A program made the position numbers and the translations under genes. Below are positions 10,835 through 21,118 of a DNA stretch of 64,000 nucleotides, in pieces (position 1 is the stretch's first letter; every line of letters begins with the position of its first letter). This stretch comes from Riptortus pedestris (Eukaryota; Arthropoda; Insecta; Hemiptera; Alydidae): assembly GCA_019009955.1 (NCBI GenBank), contig CM032229.1, positions 7,670,001 through 7,734,000 on the forward strand. Reading direction: 5' to 3'. The notes below the pieces were generated by a model. That model was given only the letters and a program-made list of their open reading frames with translations, did not search any database and was not told the DNA's origin.

Positions 10835-10965
10835 GGCTACCACCTTTTTGTAGCCAGAGTGGGACTAAGGATTTTATTTAATGAGTGCTTCACTTAATTA
10901 ATTCCTACTGTCTATGCGAGAATCGAACTCACTTTTCTATGGGTACCATGTGATATTAGAATCGA
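10833..10965 (-). mobile_element. SINE fragment
   Basis: It matches the minus strand of the tRNA-derived SINE: GGCTACCACCTTTTTGTAGCC, a GTGGGACTAAGGATTTTATT segment, and a decayed B-box region (GAGAATCGAACTC). The 3' portion of the element is missing where it meets the (TA)n. Confidence 0.65.
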
Positions 10966-11004
10966 CTAAATTTATGTTGATTAAATAGGCCATTAAGAAG
11001 AAAT

Positions 11005-11100
11005 TGAACACTCTAAACGCGTCGTGGATGAAATAAACGTGTGCATGTGACTGAATTGAAAAAAATATTTTTCTGACCTATAATGGATCAAAAACATAAA
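11005..11100 (+). repeat. Copy of a dispersed repeat with an ACGCGTCG motif
   Basis: AAACGCGTCGTGGATGAAAT followed by TTTTTCTGACCTATAATGG resembles the modules at 38140-38225 (plus) and 49235-49345 (minus). The wider family is not recognised. Confidence 0.45.
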
Positions 11101-11134
11101 TGAAGATAAATAATTGACTGCCAGTTTATAAATC

Positions 11135-11207
11135 TACACACACACACACACGCACGCACGCACACACGCACGCACACACAAACACACACACACAGACACA
11201 CATATAT

Positions 11208-11266
<59 letters not shown>
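11135..11266. repeat. (CA)n(TA)n microsatellite
   Basis: CA repeats with CG interruptions run into a 50-60 bp TA tract. Confidence 0.95.
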
Positions 11267-11269
<3 letters not shown>

Positions 11270-11279
11270 ATAAATCTGT

Positions 11280-11660
11280 TTTGGATTAGTTAGTAGATAT
11301 ATTTTTAATTCTTGCCAACCGGGTTAGCGGCCATACTTCACCTAATTGTATGAAAGCGTGTGAATGAGTTAGCCATTCATAGCAAAGCTGGGCGGATCAG
11401 CCTTTTCAGCAAGGACCTGATTAAATAGCAGACTTCCTTATCAAACGCTGATAACGTTGAACCGCTCCAGCCCTTTTGAAATGCGGCTGCATTCAGCTTC
11501 ATGTTTGAAAGAGAAATTCATTATTCAATAAATGGAGTTAAATTGTTCACATGTCAAGATTTTGTTCTAAATCAATAAATAAAAATCTTATCTCAGAACT
11601 ATGTAGTTCATTAACTATTTCTATGGTTGCAATGATTAAAATTTTTTCAATCAAATTGTT
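11280..11660. other. Unique-looking block of balanced composition
   Basis: The part at 11320-11500 is less AT-rich than its surroundings and matches no repeat in the window. It has no open frame of note and could be host intergenic DNA. Confidence 0.35.
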
Positions 11661-11663
11661 TCC

Positions 11664-11667
<4 letters not shown>

Positions 11668-11723
<56 letters not shown>

Positions 11724-12248
11724 CTGGCGTAATTGTTAATTGATCCTTTCCAAAATCGGTATTTAAACATTTAAACTAATCTCCCTGCTAGTTAGTGGGT
11801 CAAATCGTCCAAGATGGAGTGAGGGGTAAATTGTATATACCTCCGTTATTGTGAAATCCTACCTAGGAGATGGCGAAAATGAGGTCCTTCAAAACTGTAT
11901 ATATTTGTCTGTACCTCTCTATCGGTAGCAATTTTTGTCTTATCGTTACCAAACTTGATATATAATCGTTCTATATAAAAAGAAAGATCAAGTTCATTAA
12001 CGGTAAATCGGAGCAGGGGGAAGGGGGATTTAGAGGGGGAGACTTTTGAAAGTTCTTAATATCTCCGTTATAAAGCGTCAGATCGAAAATGTGAATAAAC
12101 CCAATCTTATTGCAAATGTAATGTTCCTAAGGATTTGAAGTCTAAATACCAAATATTATTCTCATTAAACTTTTCCATTTTGAGATAAATGCAAATACGA
12201 GTCACACATGAGAAATGTCCTTAGTTAACGCAGCCCCTGCGTGGCGGA
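11668..12248 (-). mobile_element. HINE copy, composite and 3'-truncated
   Basis: A (TA)n of about 54 bp is followed by a strongly decayed HINE body segment. From about 11859 a better preserved minus-strand copy starts at TACCTAGGAGATGGCGAAAAT and runs to the 5' terminus (ACGCAGCCCCTGCGTGGCGGA). The 3' hairpin is absent, so two copies of different ages appear to be joined. Confidence 0.65.
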
Positions 12249-12524
12249 CTTTTTGAATTCCCTCATCTCTAACACCCCCCCCCCCTAGACCTATTCCGTG
12301 TCCGATTTCAGTGATTAACTAATATGCTCTATAGTTTTGAATGAAACTATTACGGTCCGAGAATGGTGTAGAACAAATAAACATTTTTTAGTCAATAGTG
12401 TAAATTCATAAATGGTGCCGTCATCACACTACGTATTTGCATGTATCTCACACAGTAAAAGTTCAATGAAAACAATATTTGTTATTTAAGCTTTCAATAA
12501 AGTGGTTCATAAAAAAAAAAAAAG

Positions 12525-12995
12525 TCCGTCACGCATGGGGCTGCGTAAAATAAGCAGATTTCCCACGTGAAGTTTTACAGTAGAGAAATCTGCCCAATAA
12601 CAACTGTAATAGTAAGGGATCTCTAAACCTATTCACGAGGGACGAACAGTTACAGAAACGGCCGCCAGAGCTCTCGGCGGAAGGTCCCGAACATAGCCGA
12701 CTCCTGCCGACCACACACAGAATACAAATGCAAATATCTCGGTTAATATTCAAGATACAGAATAAATGTATATAACAATGTTTATAGTAAATTTAATTTG
12801 CAATAAGATTGATCCAATACAATTGTTCGATCCGACGCATAATAAAGGAAATATTTTGAATTTTCATAAACCCCCCCCCCTCCCACTGGTCCGATGTCAC
12901 CATTAACGAACTTGATCTTCCTTTTTACATAAAACGATTAAATTCCGAGTTTGGTAACGATCAAACAAAAATTGCGACCGCGAGAGTGTTAACAG

Positions 12996-13065
<70 letters not shown>

Positions 13066-13134
13066 GAACGGACCTCATTTTCTTCATCTCCTGGGTGGGA
13101 TCGATGGACATTTGAAGAAATTTTTCTGCTAAAA
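12525..13134 (+). mobile_element. HINE copy with internally clipped 3' end
   Basis: The 5' terminus TCCGTCACGCATGGGGCTGC follows a 13-A run. It shares the GGCCGCCAGAGCTCTCGGCGG block with the copy at 59830, which marks a subfamily. The (TA)n lies at 12998-13060. Near the 3' end, GAAATTTTTC joins directly to TGCTAA, so about 50 bp including the hairpin has been lost. Confidence 0.75.
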
Positions 13135-13420
13135 TAACATATTCTTAATATGACGAGTCGGAGTGTGGGTTTTCTGAAGGCTGAAAACAAATTAAATTCA
13201 AATATAACATTCATGATATAGAGCATTGATTGGCAATGAAGTTAGCAATAAGATTGGTTATATGCAATTTTTCGATATGTCTTATAATAATGGACACATT
13301 TTGTATATATTTTCAAGAGCAGAATTGTTAGATAGGCATCCCTCGGTAACTTGTAGCCTGCATAAGCTAACTAATGATAGACTATTAGCTAGTATGAGTA
13401 GATATATAGATAGCTTGATT
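13135..13420 (+). mobile_element. HINE core fragment containing one unit of the 104-bp repeat
   Basis: GCAATAAGATTGGTTATATG and the following TTTTCGATATGTC match the HINE core. Then GTTAGATAGGCATCCCTCGGT begins a single, diverged copy of the 104-bp unit seen in tandem at 7545-8735. Confidence 0.6.
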
Positions 13421-13617
13421 TTATTGGCATACATATTTTGGCCTAAGTCTGGCCCTTTAGTGTTAGTAATCTTAATAATAATATACAAAAAAATATATAA
13501 GAACTAATGATATAATATTAACCTAGTGTACACATAACATAATACATTTTTTTTAAATTTGTAGCGGCGACGCACGTACTCGTGAGTCGTTCGCTATCAA
13601 ATATGATAACCACGCGG

Positions 13618-13786
13618 TATAAAAAATACCAGATGGTTTTAAAATATGTTCAGTTAGTGAAAATAGTTAACCGGGCTGCGAGCGAAAAAGTTAGAAGTGC
13701 GAAAATATCTAGTGTCTCGCGCTAGCTGGAACTTTATTATATTGAGTTTACTGAGACAGTGTTGTGTCCGTCGAAAAAGTGTGAAG
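13618..13786 (+). promoter_or_regulatory. Possible RNA polymerase II promoter and first exon
   Basis: A TATAAAAAATA box is followed 33-34 bp later by TTCAGTTAGTG, which fits the arthropod initiator TCAGT. The transcribed part is richer in G+C and ends at AAGT followed by GTAAGTACT, a strong 5' splice-site match. No coding start is evident, so any exon would be 5' untranslated. An LTR promoter is the main alternative, but no second LTR or primer-binding site was found. This is inference from motifs only. Confidence 0.35.
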
Positions 13787-14400
13787 TGTAAGTACTCTGA
13801 ATAGACTTGTTTTGTGTAAATATTACATCCTCATGATGAAGAAGTTATGTTGTGATCGTTCTTAATATACAATTTGAAAAGCGCACAGAACTATTTATTT
13901 CACCCCACTCAGTCCACTAAAAATTAATGTTTTCAATTAGTACTTAAACTTCTAAAATTCTTTTAAACTTAATCTGATTAGTTCTATTTAAACATCATAT
14001 ATATTTACATTTATTTATTTTTCTACTGTAACGTGTAAATTGACTTCGTTGGACCTTTCTATATACTAGTGATTAATTATCAAGATTATTGTATATACTA
14101 CGTCGTTGCCTCGTTGCACACTATTGAAAGGAATAAGTCAATCATGTTCAGTTTATGAATGTCTTCAATATGAAGGATATATTCCAGGGACATTGTCAAC
14201 ACGGGTTATAAACATTTTAAATATAAACAAGTATTGCTCTCTATGATACTTGTATTGTTATATAAATGTTTTAATCCGTCCGTTATAAATTCCTGGCAGC
14301 ATTCACAAATTTCTCCGGATTTTATAATTTTCATTATTTTATTGTGATTCAGCTTCAAATAATCGTTAATTGAAATTCTCAGTTAGCTAACTAATCTTAC
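13787..14400. other. AT-rich sequence, nothing firmly recognised
   Basis: A short imperfect hairpin near 14197-14285 (GGTTATAAACATTTTA against AAATGTTTTAATCC) is the only structure noted. A pyrimidine-rich TTATTTCACCCCACTCAG near 13900 could serve as a splice acceptor, but nothing downstream supports it. Confidence 0.3.
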
Positions 14401-14411
14401 TTTCTTAATAT

Positions 14412-15085
14412 TCACTTTGAATTTAAGATAATCTTCGGGTTGGGGGCTGGTATAATGACAGGCACTGCTTTAAAAAGGATTGTATCATGAATTATATACT
14501 CTATTGATGTCGGTGGATAATATGTGACTTGTAGCTGGTTCCAAAATGTTTTTTTATTTGCTAGGAAATTTGCTACACGCGAGATATCGCTAAAGTACTC
14601 TTGCACATTATTTAAATTTGCTATAGCTTTTATTTGTGAGACCCAATTATTGTTTGTATCATGACTGCTGGCATCCAGTAAAATTATTCTATTGAAACAT
14701 TTTCTTGCTATTCTATTGTCAGAGAGTGACAATATTTTTATACAGAAATTAAGGATTTGTTTCAACACCTGAATTGTTATGTGGCTCCGCCCAGTTTCGA
14801 GTCTAGTTAGGTGTGCATTTTGGTCAAAAATAAAAAGATTTGAAAAATGCAAGTTTTGCAGATTCCAGTTAATCAAAGTACTTCATGCTCGAAATTACAG
14901 AGGCACACAGGAGGGTTGATAACATGATTGCTTTAAAAAGTGTAATCTTCGTTTCCCATCCTCTTCCCTTTTCAAAGTATTTCTTTTACACGTGATACTC
15001 TTTGTACAAAATGCTCCATTGCTTTTAAAATTTTTCCGGAGGATGAGAATGGAACTCCAATAAATATATGTGTTGACATATTCCA
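14412..15085 (-). pseudogene. Non-LTR retrotransposon (LINE) reverse-transcriptase C-terminal region, decayed
   Basis: The minus strand encodes a relic of the region that follows the reverse-transcriptase palm in many animal LINEs. Near 15060 a segment reads IFIGVPFSSSGKILKAMEHF, matching the thumb-side pattern (YLGVPFS..G....A..F) of such proteins. After in-frame stops, the largest open frame (14412-14876, 154 codons) reads RLETGRSHITIQVLKQILN followed by NWVSQIK, the LETGR..L.....W..LNY and NWV.Q.K pattern seen after the polymerase domain in these elements. The catalytic core is absent and several stops break the frame. It is dead on this evidence; the clade is uncertain. Confidence 0.7.
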
Positions 15086-15104
15086 GTTTTTTATCTTGCC
15101 AAAA

Positions 15105-15201
15105 CAGGGGTAGCCAGTATGAGGATGCAGACTACAACTTTAATTTACCCTCCCGTCTTGCCCCACTAGAATGTTTTAAGTGACAATTTAGACACGGAGG
15201 G

Positions 15202-15274
<73 letters not shown>

Positions 15275-15374
15275 CATATATGTATACATAGAGTAGACAT
15301 TTGAGGAAATTCGTCTAAAATCGCGTCATGAGTAGAACCTCAACAGCTGATTTACCTGAATGGAAATCTGCTAA
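15105..15374 (+). mobile_element. HINE 3' part joined to the tail of the 104-bp repeat element
   Basis: The left part (AGCCAGTATGAGGATGCAGAC, then TTTACCCTCCCGTCTTGCCC) matches the sequence that follows the array at 8700-8800. Both copies then pass through a GGGAGGG-type end into (TA)n; here (GT)n follows. The HINE 3' end is GCGTCATGAGTAGAACCTCA to CTGCTAA. The shared junction shows this is the same HINE subfamily as 7310-8970 with the array deleted. Confidence 0.7.
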
Positions 15375-15379
15375 TACAA

Positions 15380-15955
15380 AAACATGTTTCAAAATATGTT
15401 ATATAACCAAATTTATTAACTAAAACTAATGACCTATATTATTTAGAGAATTGAAAGATATTTGAAACGGTATTGAAATGCTGTTCATAAGGAAAATGTC
15501 AATATCAGAGATCTGCTATAGGGAATCTACTAAAATGTGAATCAGAGTTCATATGTCGTTTTCCTCCAATGCCAATTATATCTTTGGAAAATTTGAATTA
15601 TTATTAATTTAATATAATACAATATGTCAGATGAAACATTCCTGTTTATTTGCAAGCTCCAATACTCGGAATTTTCGACGGCGATCGATTTTATTTATAT
15701 TGGAAAAACAAGTTAATTAAATTGTTTGTCGTATATTTAATGGTATTTTGTATTTTAAAAATACTCCCCTGCTGTATATAATATTATATTTGTATATTAT
15801 ATTATTCTAGATAGAGATCATGCCTATCACCTTCGATGAGGGGCATAAACCAAATAAATAAATATATTTGTAACATCCCATGTTCTTGGAGTTTAATCAG
15901 ATGGAGTTTGTTATTGCCCATTCTGGGATGTTTTCGTAGTCGCACTGGTAAGTTT
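15380..15955. other. AT-rich sequence, nothing recognised
   Basis: No gene or repeat was identified. Confidence 0.4.
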
Positions 15956-15957
15956 TT

Positions 15958-17080
15958 CCTTTTAGCACATTTCCCTTAAGACAAATCAGGGACTTTCGAG
16001 AAAAATGTACATGGATCTTACCTAGGAGATGACGAAAATGAGGTCATCCATGGTTGAATAAAAAGGCCAACACATCCACTAGGTTATAAATTTGTATTCC
16101 AGAGGCAGCTTTCGAACTTCTACCTCATCATCTTTTGATCGTTACCCAACTCAATTTTATAACGTTTTATGTAAAACTAAAGATCATGTTTTAACTGATC
16201 TAAGACGGAAGGTCAACAAAAGAATGAAAACTTCAAATGATTATTAAAAATCATTTTTATTTCTGTACTAGTTTCGCATCCATATGAGGCCTAATCAGGA
16301 CAAATCCTACTACAAAAAGGCACCTAACGGCAACATGTTTCTATAGGACATGCTACCAGTCGGAGAATGGCTTACAAAGTATGGCGGCTCAAGTCAGCTG
16401 ATTTTTACGAATAAAGTGTAGTCTAAATAGTAAATGCGAAATTTATAATTGCTCAACTATCACTTTAAAGTTTCTAATGAATTAAAGTATATATAATTCA
16501 CATATTTTATCTCTGTTTTCTTATTGATCAATTTTTTTTAATGTTTTTATGGTGTGCATATTCTCTTTTATTATAAATATTTTATTGTATTAGAAACATT
16601 AAAGTGATAGATGATCAATTATAAATTTCTCATTTCCTATTTAAACTATACTTCATTAGGGATAATCGATATATTTGTATTTCTTGTAGTATCGATATAA
16701 ATCAGCTGACTTGACCCGCCATACTTTGTAAACCATTTTCTGATTGACACAGCTAGTGGAGGGTCCTATAGAAGTATGTAGCCGTTAGTTTAGTTGCCTT
16801 TTCGTAGTAGAATTTCTCCTGAGGAGTAACCTGGATGCGAAACTAGTAGACAACTAAAAATGATGTTTTTAGAATTATTATAAGTTTGTTCACTGCTGAA
16901 ATCGAACCGGGGGAGGAATCTAAAATTCCAATAACTCCATTATTATGAGTCGGACAGAAAGATTGCATACGAAATATTTTTGAATATTTAATTATCTATG
17001 AATGATGGGTATACTTTATCTCTACCTCGAATATTAAGCAAGAATTAATCTTGTTTAACTATTGATGCTCTACAATTGTT
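15958..17080 (-). mobile_element. HINE copy interrupted by a fold-back element
   Basis: A decayed 3' end (TTTAGCACATTTCCCTTAAG) is followed by the GATGACGAAAATGAGGTC segment. A short foreign block lies at 16055-16160. Body sequence then runs to AACTAAAGATCATGTT near 16194, and the body resumes after the fold-back at GTTCACTGCTGAAATCGAACC. The 5' end is missing. The HINE therefore predates the fold-back. Confidence 0.65.
16235..16885. mobile_element. Fold-back element with ~250-290 bp arms
   Basis: The arms at about 16243-16490 and 16585-16880 are reverse complements with moderate divergence. Shared landmarks include ACTAGTTTCGCATCCA, CTACTACAAAAAGGCA, TACAAAGTATGGCGG and TATCACTTTAA. An AT-rich spacer of about 95 bp separates them. 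It carries no coding frame. The outer ends are not sharply defined and no clean target duplication was found, so it could be a fold-back DNA transposon or a head-to-head duplication of another repeat. Confidence 0.75.
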
Positions 17081-17084
17081 ATCT

Positions 17085-17180
17085 CAGGAAAGAATAGAAA
17101 GGCCTCGTTCCTTCACAGTAGTTTATTCTAGGTGAGACAGTTTTCAGAGCTTACACCTCCATCATCAGTGTTACTGGAAC
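17085..17180. repeat. Short GC-richer block, possibly a dispersed repeat
   Basis: AAAGGCCTCGTTCCTTCACAG leads to GAGACAGTTTTCAGAGCTTAC and CATCATCAGTG. It resembles the end modules of unknown retroelements in style, but no other copy in the window matches it well. Confidence 0.25.
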
Positions 17181-17886
17181 CAAGGATTCCTTGTGATTCA
17201 TTAAAAAAAATGGCGCTACAGTTGTTGTTCTGCTCATTTTATTCGTAGCCGTAGGTTTGATTTAGAACGAAATGGAATTTTACATTCTTACTTACTTAAC
17301 TGCTTACAAAGGAGGTTAGGGAATCCGAAAATTCTGTAACGTTGTGTACAAGTAGAGTAGTACACCCGTAGCACAAGTTGGTAAAAGTTTGAAAAATATG
17401 GCATTTAAAAAAAATCTGGTTGCATAGTTGTAAAGAACATTAAAAACCATGAAACCATCTTTTGGAATTTTTTTATTCATTACCATTTTATCAATATTCG
17501 CTTAAAATAGTAAAAACTGTTTTTTTTCAAGAGGTGATTTTACCCCTTCAAATCGCGGTTTCGCACGAACATAAAATAGTTTTGTGTTACTACTCTACTT
17601 CCACACAAAATTTCAGTTTTTTTTTTTTGTTTTTTTTTAATTTTTGGGTTCCCTAACCTGTCTTGTTAGCCTCAAATATATTTATGCTTAAAATAAAGTG
17701 AAATATCTAGGGGTAGCGATTTTCAGAAAGTTGCCAATTAGTTTTACCTTAATATAGCTGTTACAGCTAAATGCTTGAAACATGAATTAAAGTCTATAAC
17801 TTGAAGAAATAGATTCGGTTTATAATATTTTTAGTGAAACTCATAACTAATATATTTCACCATTCCCTAAGCGCCCAAGGGGATGT
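17181..17886. other. AT-rich sequence, nothing recognised
   Basis: A 64-codon frame at 17462-17656 ends in a T-run translation and is not a gene. Nothing else was recognised. Confidence 0.4.
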
Positions 17887-18108
17887 TATTATTATTTATT
17901 AACGTTGACTTTATGCAACTATGGCTAATTGGGACGGGTTATCTACAGTATACCACCCTTTCCCAGCGAGGGGGGTTCTAAGGATTTTATTTAATGTGTT
18001 CGTCACTAGATATGTTCTTATTTCTTAGACGGGAATGGAACTCTCCACTTTAATTTACAATGTGAGATTAAGGCCAACTCTTTAACTCACTTGGCTAACC
18101 TGAGGCCT
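17887..18108 (-). mobile_element. SINE copy, diverged
   Basis: The minus strand matches the tRNA-derived SINE: the tail end is TTATTTATTAACGTTGAC, the middle is GGACGGGTTATCTACAGTAT, and the head is TAACTCACTTGGCTAACCTGA. The B-box region is mutated (GGGAATGGAACTC), so internal transcription is unlikely. It is older than the copies with clean duplications. Confidence 0.75.
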
Positions 18109-18184
18109 CATTAGATAATAATTAAATAAAACTTACACCCGAAAGAGCATTGACCCACAATTTTATGTCGCAGTCTCGAATATT

Positions 18185-18600
18185 ATAATATCTATTTGCA
18201 ATAAAAAGTAAGTGTTACTTCACTACAATCATTACGTCAGCACAACTGAACAGAAATTTGATTTTCGTGTGGTTAATTTTAAAATAATTTGAAAATAATA
18301 AACCGTGCCAAAACAACACACATTAGCAAGACGATAAGCAAATCCTTAGTTATGAGACGTTACTGTAATTTTTTTAAAATTAGAATTATATTGAATTAAC
18401 ATGTAACTAATTTTGTAGGGAGTGGTTGTTAGTGTAAGGGTAGATCAGTGAGCCCGGATAGCTCAGTCGGTAGAGCATTAGGCTTTTAACCTAAGGGTCC
18501 AGGGTTCAAGTCCCTGTTCGGGCGGGATGTTTTTCAAGTATTTTATTATTCATATTCATTTTAATTACTCGCAAACATTAGGTTATTGCTGAGCTCTAAG
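18185..18600 (+). repeat. Left arm of an inverted duplication carrying tRNA-Lys
   Basis: This arm is the reverse complement of 22940-23345. The match covers the tRNA gene, about 265 bp upstream (for example GTCAGCACAACTGAACAG) and about 75 bp downstream (ATTTTATTATTCATATTCAT). Small indels and substitutions in the flanks, against identical tRNA bodies, show that the tRNA is conserved while the flanks drift. Confidence 0.85.
18452..18524 (+). tRNA. tRNA-Lys (UUU)
   Basis: A 73-nt tRNA with the full cloverleaf: acceptor GCCCGGA/TTCGGGC with one G-U pair, D arm, anticodon stem TTAGG/CCTAA with loop CTTTTAA (anticodon TTT), and T arm CAGGGTTCAAGTCCCTG. The A box TAGCTCAGTCGG and the B box GGTTCAAGTCC match RNA polymerase III consensus. 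A TTTTT terminator starts four bases after the gene (18528-18532). CCA is not encoded, as expected in a eukaryotic nuclear gene. There is no intron. This is one of the few host genes that can be supported here. Confidence 0.97.
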
Positions 18601-18778
18601 TAACCTCAAACAAATTCGACTGTATTTTTCGAATACTTAGGACATTTATATGTGTTCAGCACTTTCCGTACTAATGTTATATATAGGGTTGGCAAATAAG
18701 TCCTTTTGGTTTTTTAAGTTAAAAGAAAACTATTGTATATTTTGAACATAATTTTTATATTAATCTACATTGTAATGC

Positions 18779-19011
18779 GGGGCTCAGGTTAGCCATGCGA
18801 GTTAAAGCGTTGACCTTTATCTCACATGGTAAACCTAGAGTGGCGAGTTCGATTCTTGCCTGGGCAAAGGAAATTATTTAGTGACGAAATTCATTAAATA
18901 ACGTCCTAAAATCCCACCCTGGCTAGAAAAGGGTGGTAACCTGTAGATAACCCGTCCCGATTAGCCTAAGTTGCAAAAAGTGGACGTTAATAAATAATAA
19001 TAATAATAATA
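18779..19011 (+). mobile_element. SINE inserted in the mariner, with 12-bp target duplication
   Basis: ACATTGTAATGC flanks the element exactly on both sides (18767-18778 and 19012-19023). The head GGGGCTCAGGTTAGCCATGC and a B box (GAGTTCGATTCTTGCC) are tRNA-like. A non-tRNA body follows (GGCTAGAAAAGGGTGGTAAC) and the tail is (TAA)n. The long duplication and simple-repeat tail indicate LINE-driven retroposition. It lies just downstream of the transposase stop codon. Confidence 0.93.
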
Positions 19012-19023
19012 ACATTGTAATGC

Positions 19024-19990
19024 CCATTATTTTCTATTACTTTACCCCATCTCTCCATCAGCTGAATAATCCCAAGCTCATATAATGTCTGTGGTTTATT
19101 AGCGAAAAAATGATCAAGGTGCTCCCTGACACCCTGTTCGTTTTCAAACCCTTTTCCACCTAAGGAATTTTGTAGAGACCGGAATAAGTGGTAGTCACTA
19201 GGAGCAAGGTCCGGTGAATAGGGAGGCTGGGGCAAAAGATCCCATCCAAGGGCTAACAATTTGTTGCGGGTGACTAACGAAGTGTGGGGCCTGGCATTAT
19301 CATGATGGAAGACGACACCCTTTCGATTTGCCAGTTCTGGGCGTTTTCGTCGAATTGATTCATTCAATTTTGTTAATTGTGAGCAGTATAGAGTGGAATG
19401 GATTGATTTACCTTGTGGCAGCAGGTCATAAAAAATCACACCTTTGAAATCCCACCATACAGAAAGCATTATCTTCTTTGGGTGCAATCCCGCTTTAGAT
19501 GTGGTTCCAGGTGGTTCGTTGCTAGGTCTCCAAGATTTTTTTCGCATCACATTATCGTAGACAATCTACTTTTCATCCCCTGTCACAAGTCTTTTTAGAA
19601 ATGGATCGTTTTCTTGACGTTTTCGCAGGGAATCGCAAATGGAAATGCGTTTTGCCAAGTTGGCTTCAGTCAGAGAGTGGGGGTCCCAGCCTAGAAACGT
19701 AGCCGAGCTTCCGCAAATGATTTTCTACGCTTGATTGGGAAGGATTGTCTCGCACTGATTGGGAAGGATTTTGATCGACTATAGCCTTAACATCAATGCT
19801 TTCAATTTCTTGTGGACGACCAGGTCGTGGTGCGTCGTTTATGTCAAAATTCCCTGCCCTAAACTTGGCAAACCAATTTTGGCACGTGCGCTCTGTTAAG
19901 GCTTTATCCCCATAGACCCCGCAAATTATGAGCCTCTGCAGCTCCCTTTCCTTTTTTTGAAATAATACAGCAAAATATGCCTATAATGTA
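19024..19990 (-). pseudogene. mariner transposase, broken
   Basis: The transposase would cut and paste its own element at TA sites. The upstream part contains a helix-turn-helix region (NWFAKFRAGNFDINDAPRPG). The C-terminal frame keeps HHDNARPH and YSPDLAPSDYHLF; the second and third catalytic aspartates are 34 residues apart, the D,D34D signature of mariner. Inactivation is visible as a frameshift near 19690, a TAG in place of the tryptophan usually found just after the first catalytic aspartate motif (GDEK), and a small duplication that repeats NPSQS. The longest intact frame is 18987-19550; it starts after the TAG, so it lacks the first catalytic aspartate and the DNA-binding half, and its last codons run into the SINE. 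Confidence 0.93.
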
Positions 19991-20192
19991 ATAAATTACC
20001 GTCCATCTTCTCAGCTGGATCACAAACGCAATACTGACCTAATCTTAACAAGTGTCGACAGACATAACTGTTTACATATTAAAAAAATGATAAACAATCC
20101 ACTGTTGGGATTAATTGCATCAGATAAATGTGACATATTGTAAACAAAACATGAATACAAAAACCGAAAGGACTTATTTGCTAACCCTATCC

Positions 20193-20727
20193 ATACATTC
20201 CGTACTAATGTCATATACATTTATTCTCTATCTTGAATGTTAACTGAGATATTTGCATTTTTCATTTTTCCACCTTCAGTAAACCCCCATTTCTACTCTT
20301 GTTACATAAACAATATATAATAAACCACATTTTTCGAAGCTTAAATACCAAATATTGTTTTCAAGTGACCTTTTTTATACGCGATACTTGCAAATATGTT
20401 CTTGTGACCCCCCTCCGCGCCTTAAATTCTTGGAATACTAAAATTTGATTGATAGAGATAAAATTTACTAGTTATAGAACATAGTTTTCAATAAAATTAA
20501 TATGTTATATTCTGTTTAAGTAATTTTTTTCTTTCCGGTGAGCTGTTGGCAGACCTGTTTGTTTACATTTGAGACGCTCCCCGCCGGAAGGGGAAAGATT
20601 TCTTATTACCGTTTGTATTTATTCACATAATATTCATGGAGGTGTTGTGTTAGCAGTATGTAGGTTTATGTGTTATTAAACTTCACGAGGGAAATCTGCT
20701 TAGTTTAGGCAGCCCCTGCGTGACGCA
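20193..20727 (-). mobile_element. HINE copy, 5' half only
   Basis: Body sequence (ATACATTTATTCTCTATCTTGA) begins at the mariner boundary and runs to the 5' terminus (TTTAGGCAGCCCCTGCGTGAC), followed by a T-run. The 3' half with (TA)n and hairpin is missing and does not reappear to the left of the mariner, so truncation preceded or accompanied that insertion. Confidence 0.75.
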
Positions 20728-20947
20728 CTTTTTTTTTTTTTTTTTGACCTTCCGCTATCGATTGGCTAAGTGAATTTCGGCAGATCATATTTTGCCGCAA
20801 GTACTAAAAGTTGCTCGTACCAATTCAAGCTTGAAAGAGAAGAAACCTTTCTTATATGCAGTTTAGTCTGATTGAGGAAAGGAGAAGAACACGCAAATTA
20901 TAATAAACCGTTGGCAGATGAAAGGGCACTTGTCTATCAAATTGCTT

Positions 20948-21072
20948 TTAGCAGATTTCCCTCAAGGGAAATCAGCTATTGAGGTTGCACTCATGACGAG
21001 ATTTTCGAAATTTTTCTTCAAATGTCCATCGATCCTACCCACGATGACGAAAATGAGGTCCGTTCAAAACTG

Positions 21073-21118
<46 letters not shown>

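Larger units (their letters stand above)
18686..20187 (-). mobile_element. mariner element (with nested SINE)
   Basis: Terminal inverted repeats GGGTTGGCAAATAAGTCC (left) and its near match on the minus strand at the right (GGGTTAGCAAATAAGTCC) lie inside a TA duplication at 18684-18685 and 20188-20189. The span is 1502 bp; removing the SINE and one copy of its duplication leaves about 1.26 kb, the usual mariner size. Beyond the TA, an imperfect 20-bp direct repeat (TTCCGTACTAATGT..ATATA) also flanks the element on both sides, which simple mariner insertion does not explain. The transposase is broken, so the copy is dead. Confidence 0.92.

Noticed and set aside
13560..13800. Solo LTR
   Set aside because: TATA and initiator would fit, but no TG..CA borders with a target duplication and no second copy in the window were found. 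Kept as a possible promoter instead.
14412..14876. 154-codon frame as a host gene
   Set aside because: Its motifs are those of LINE proteins, and upstream sequence continues the same protein through stop codons.
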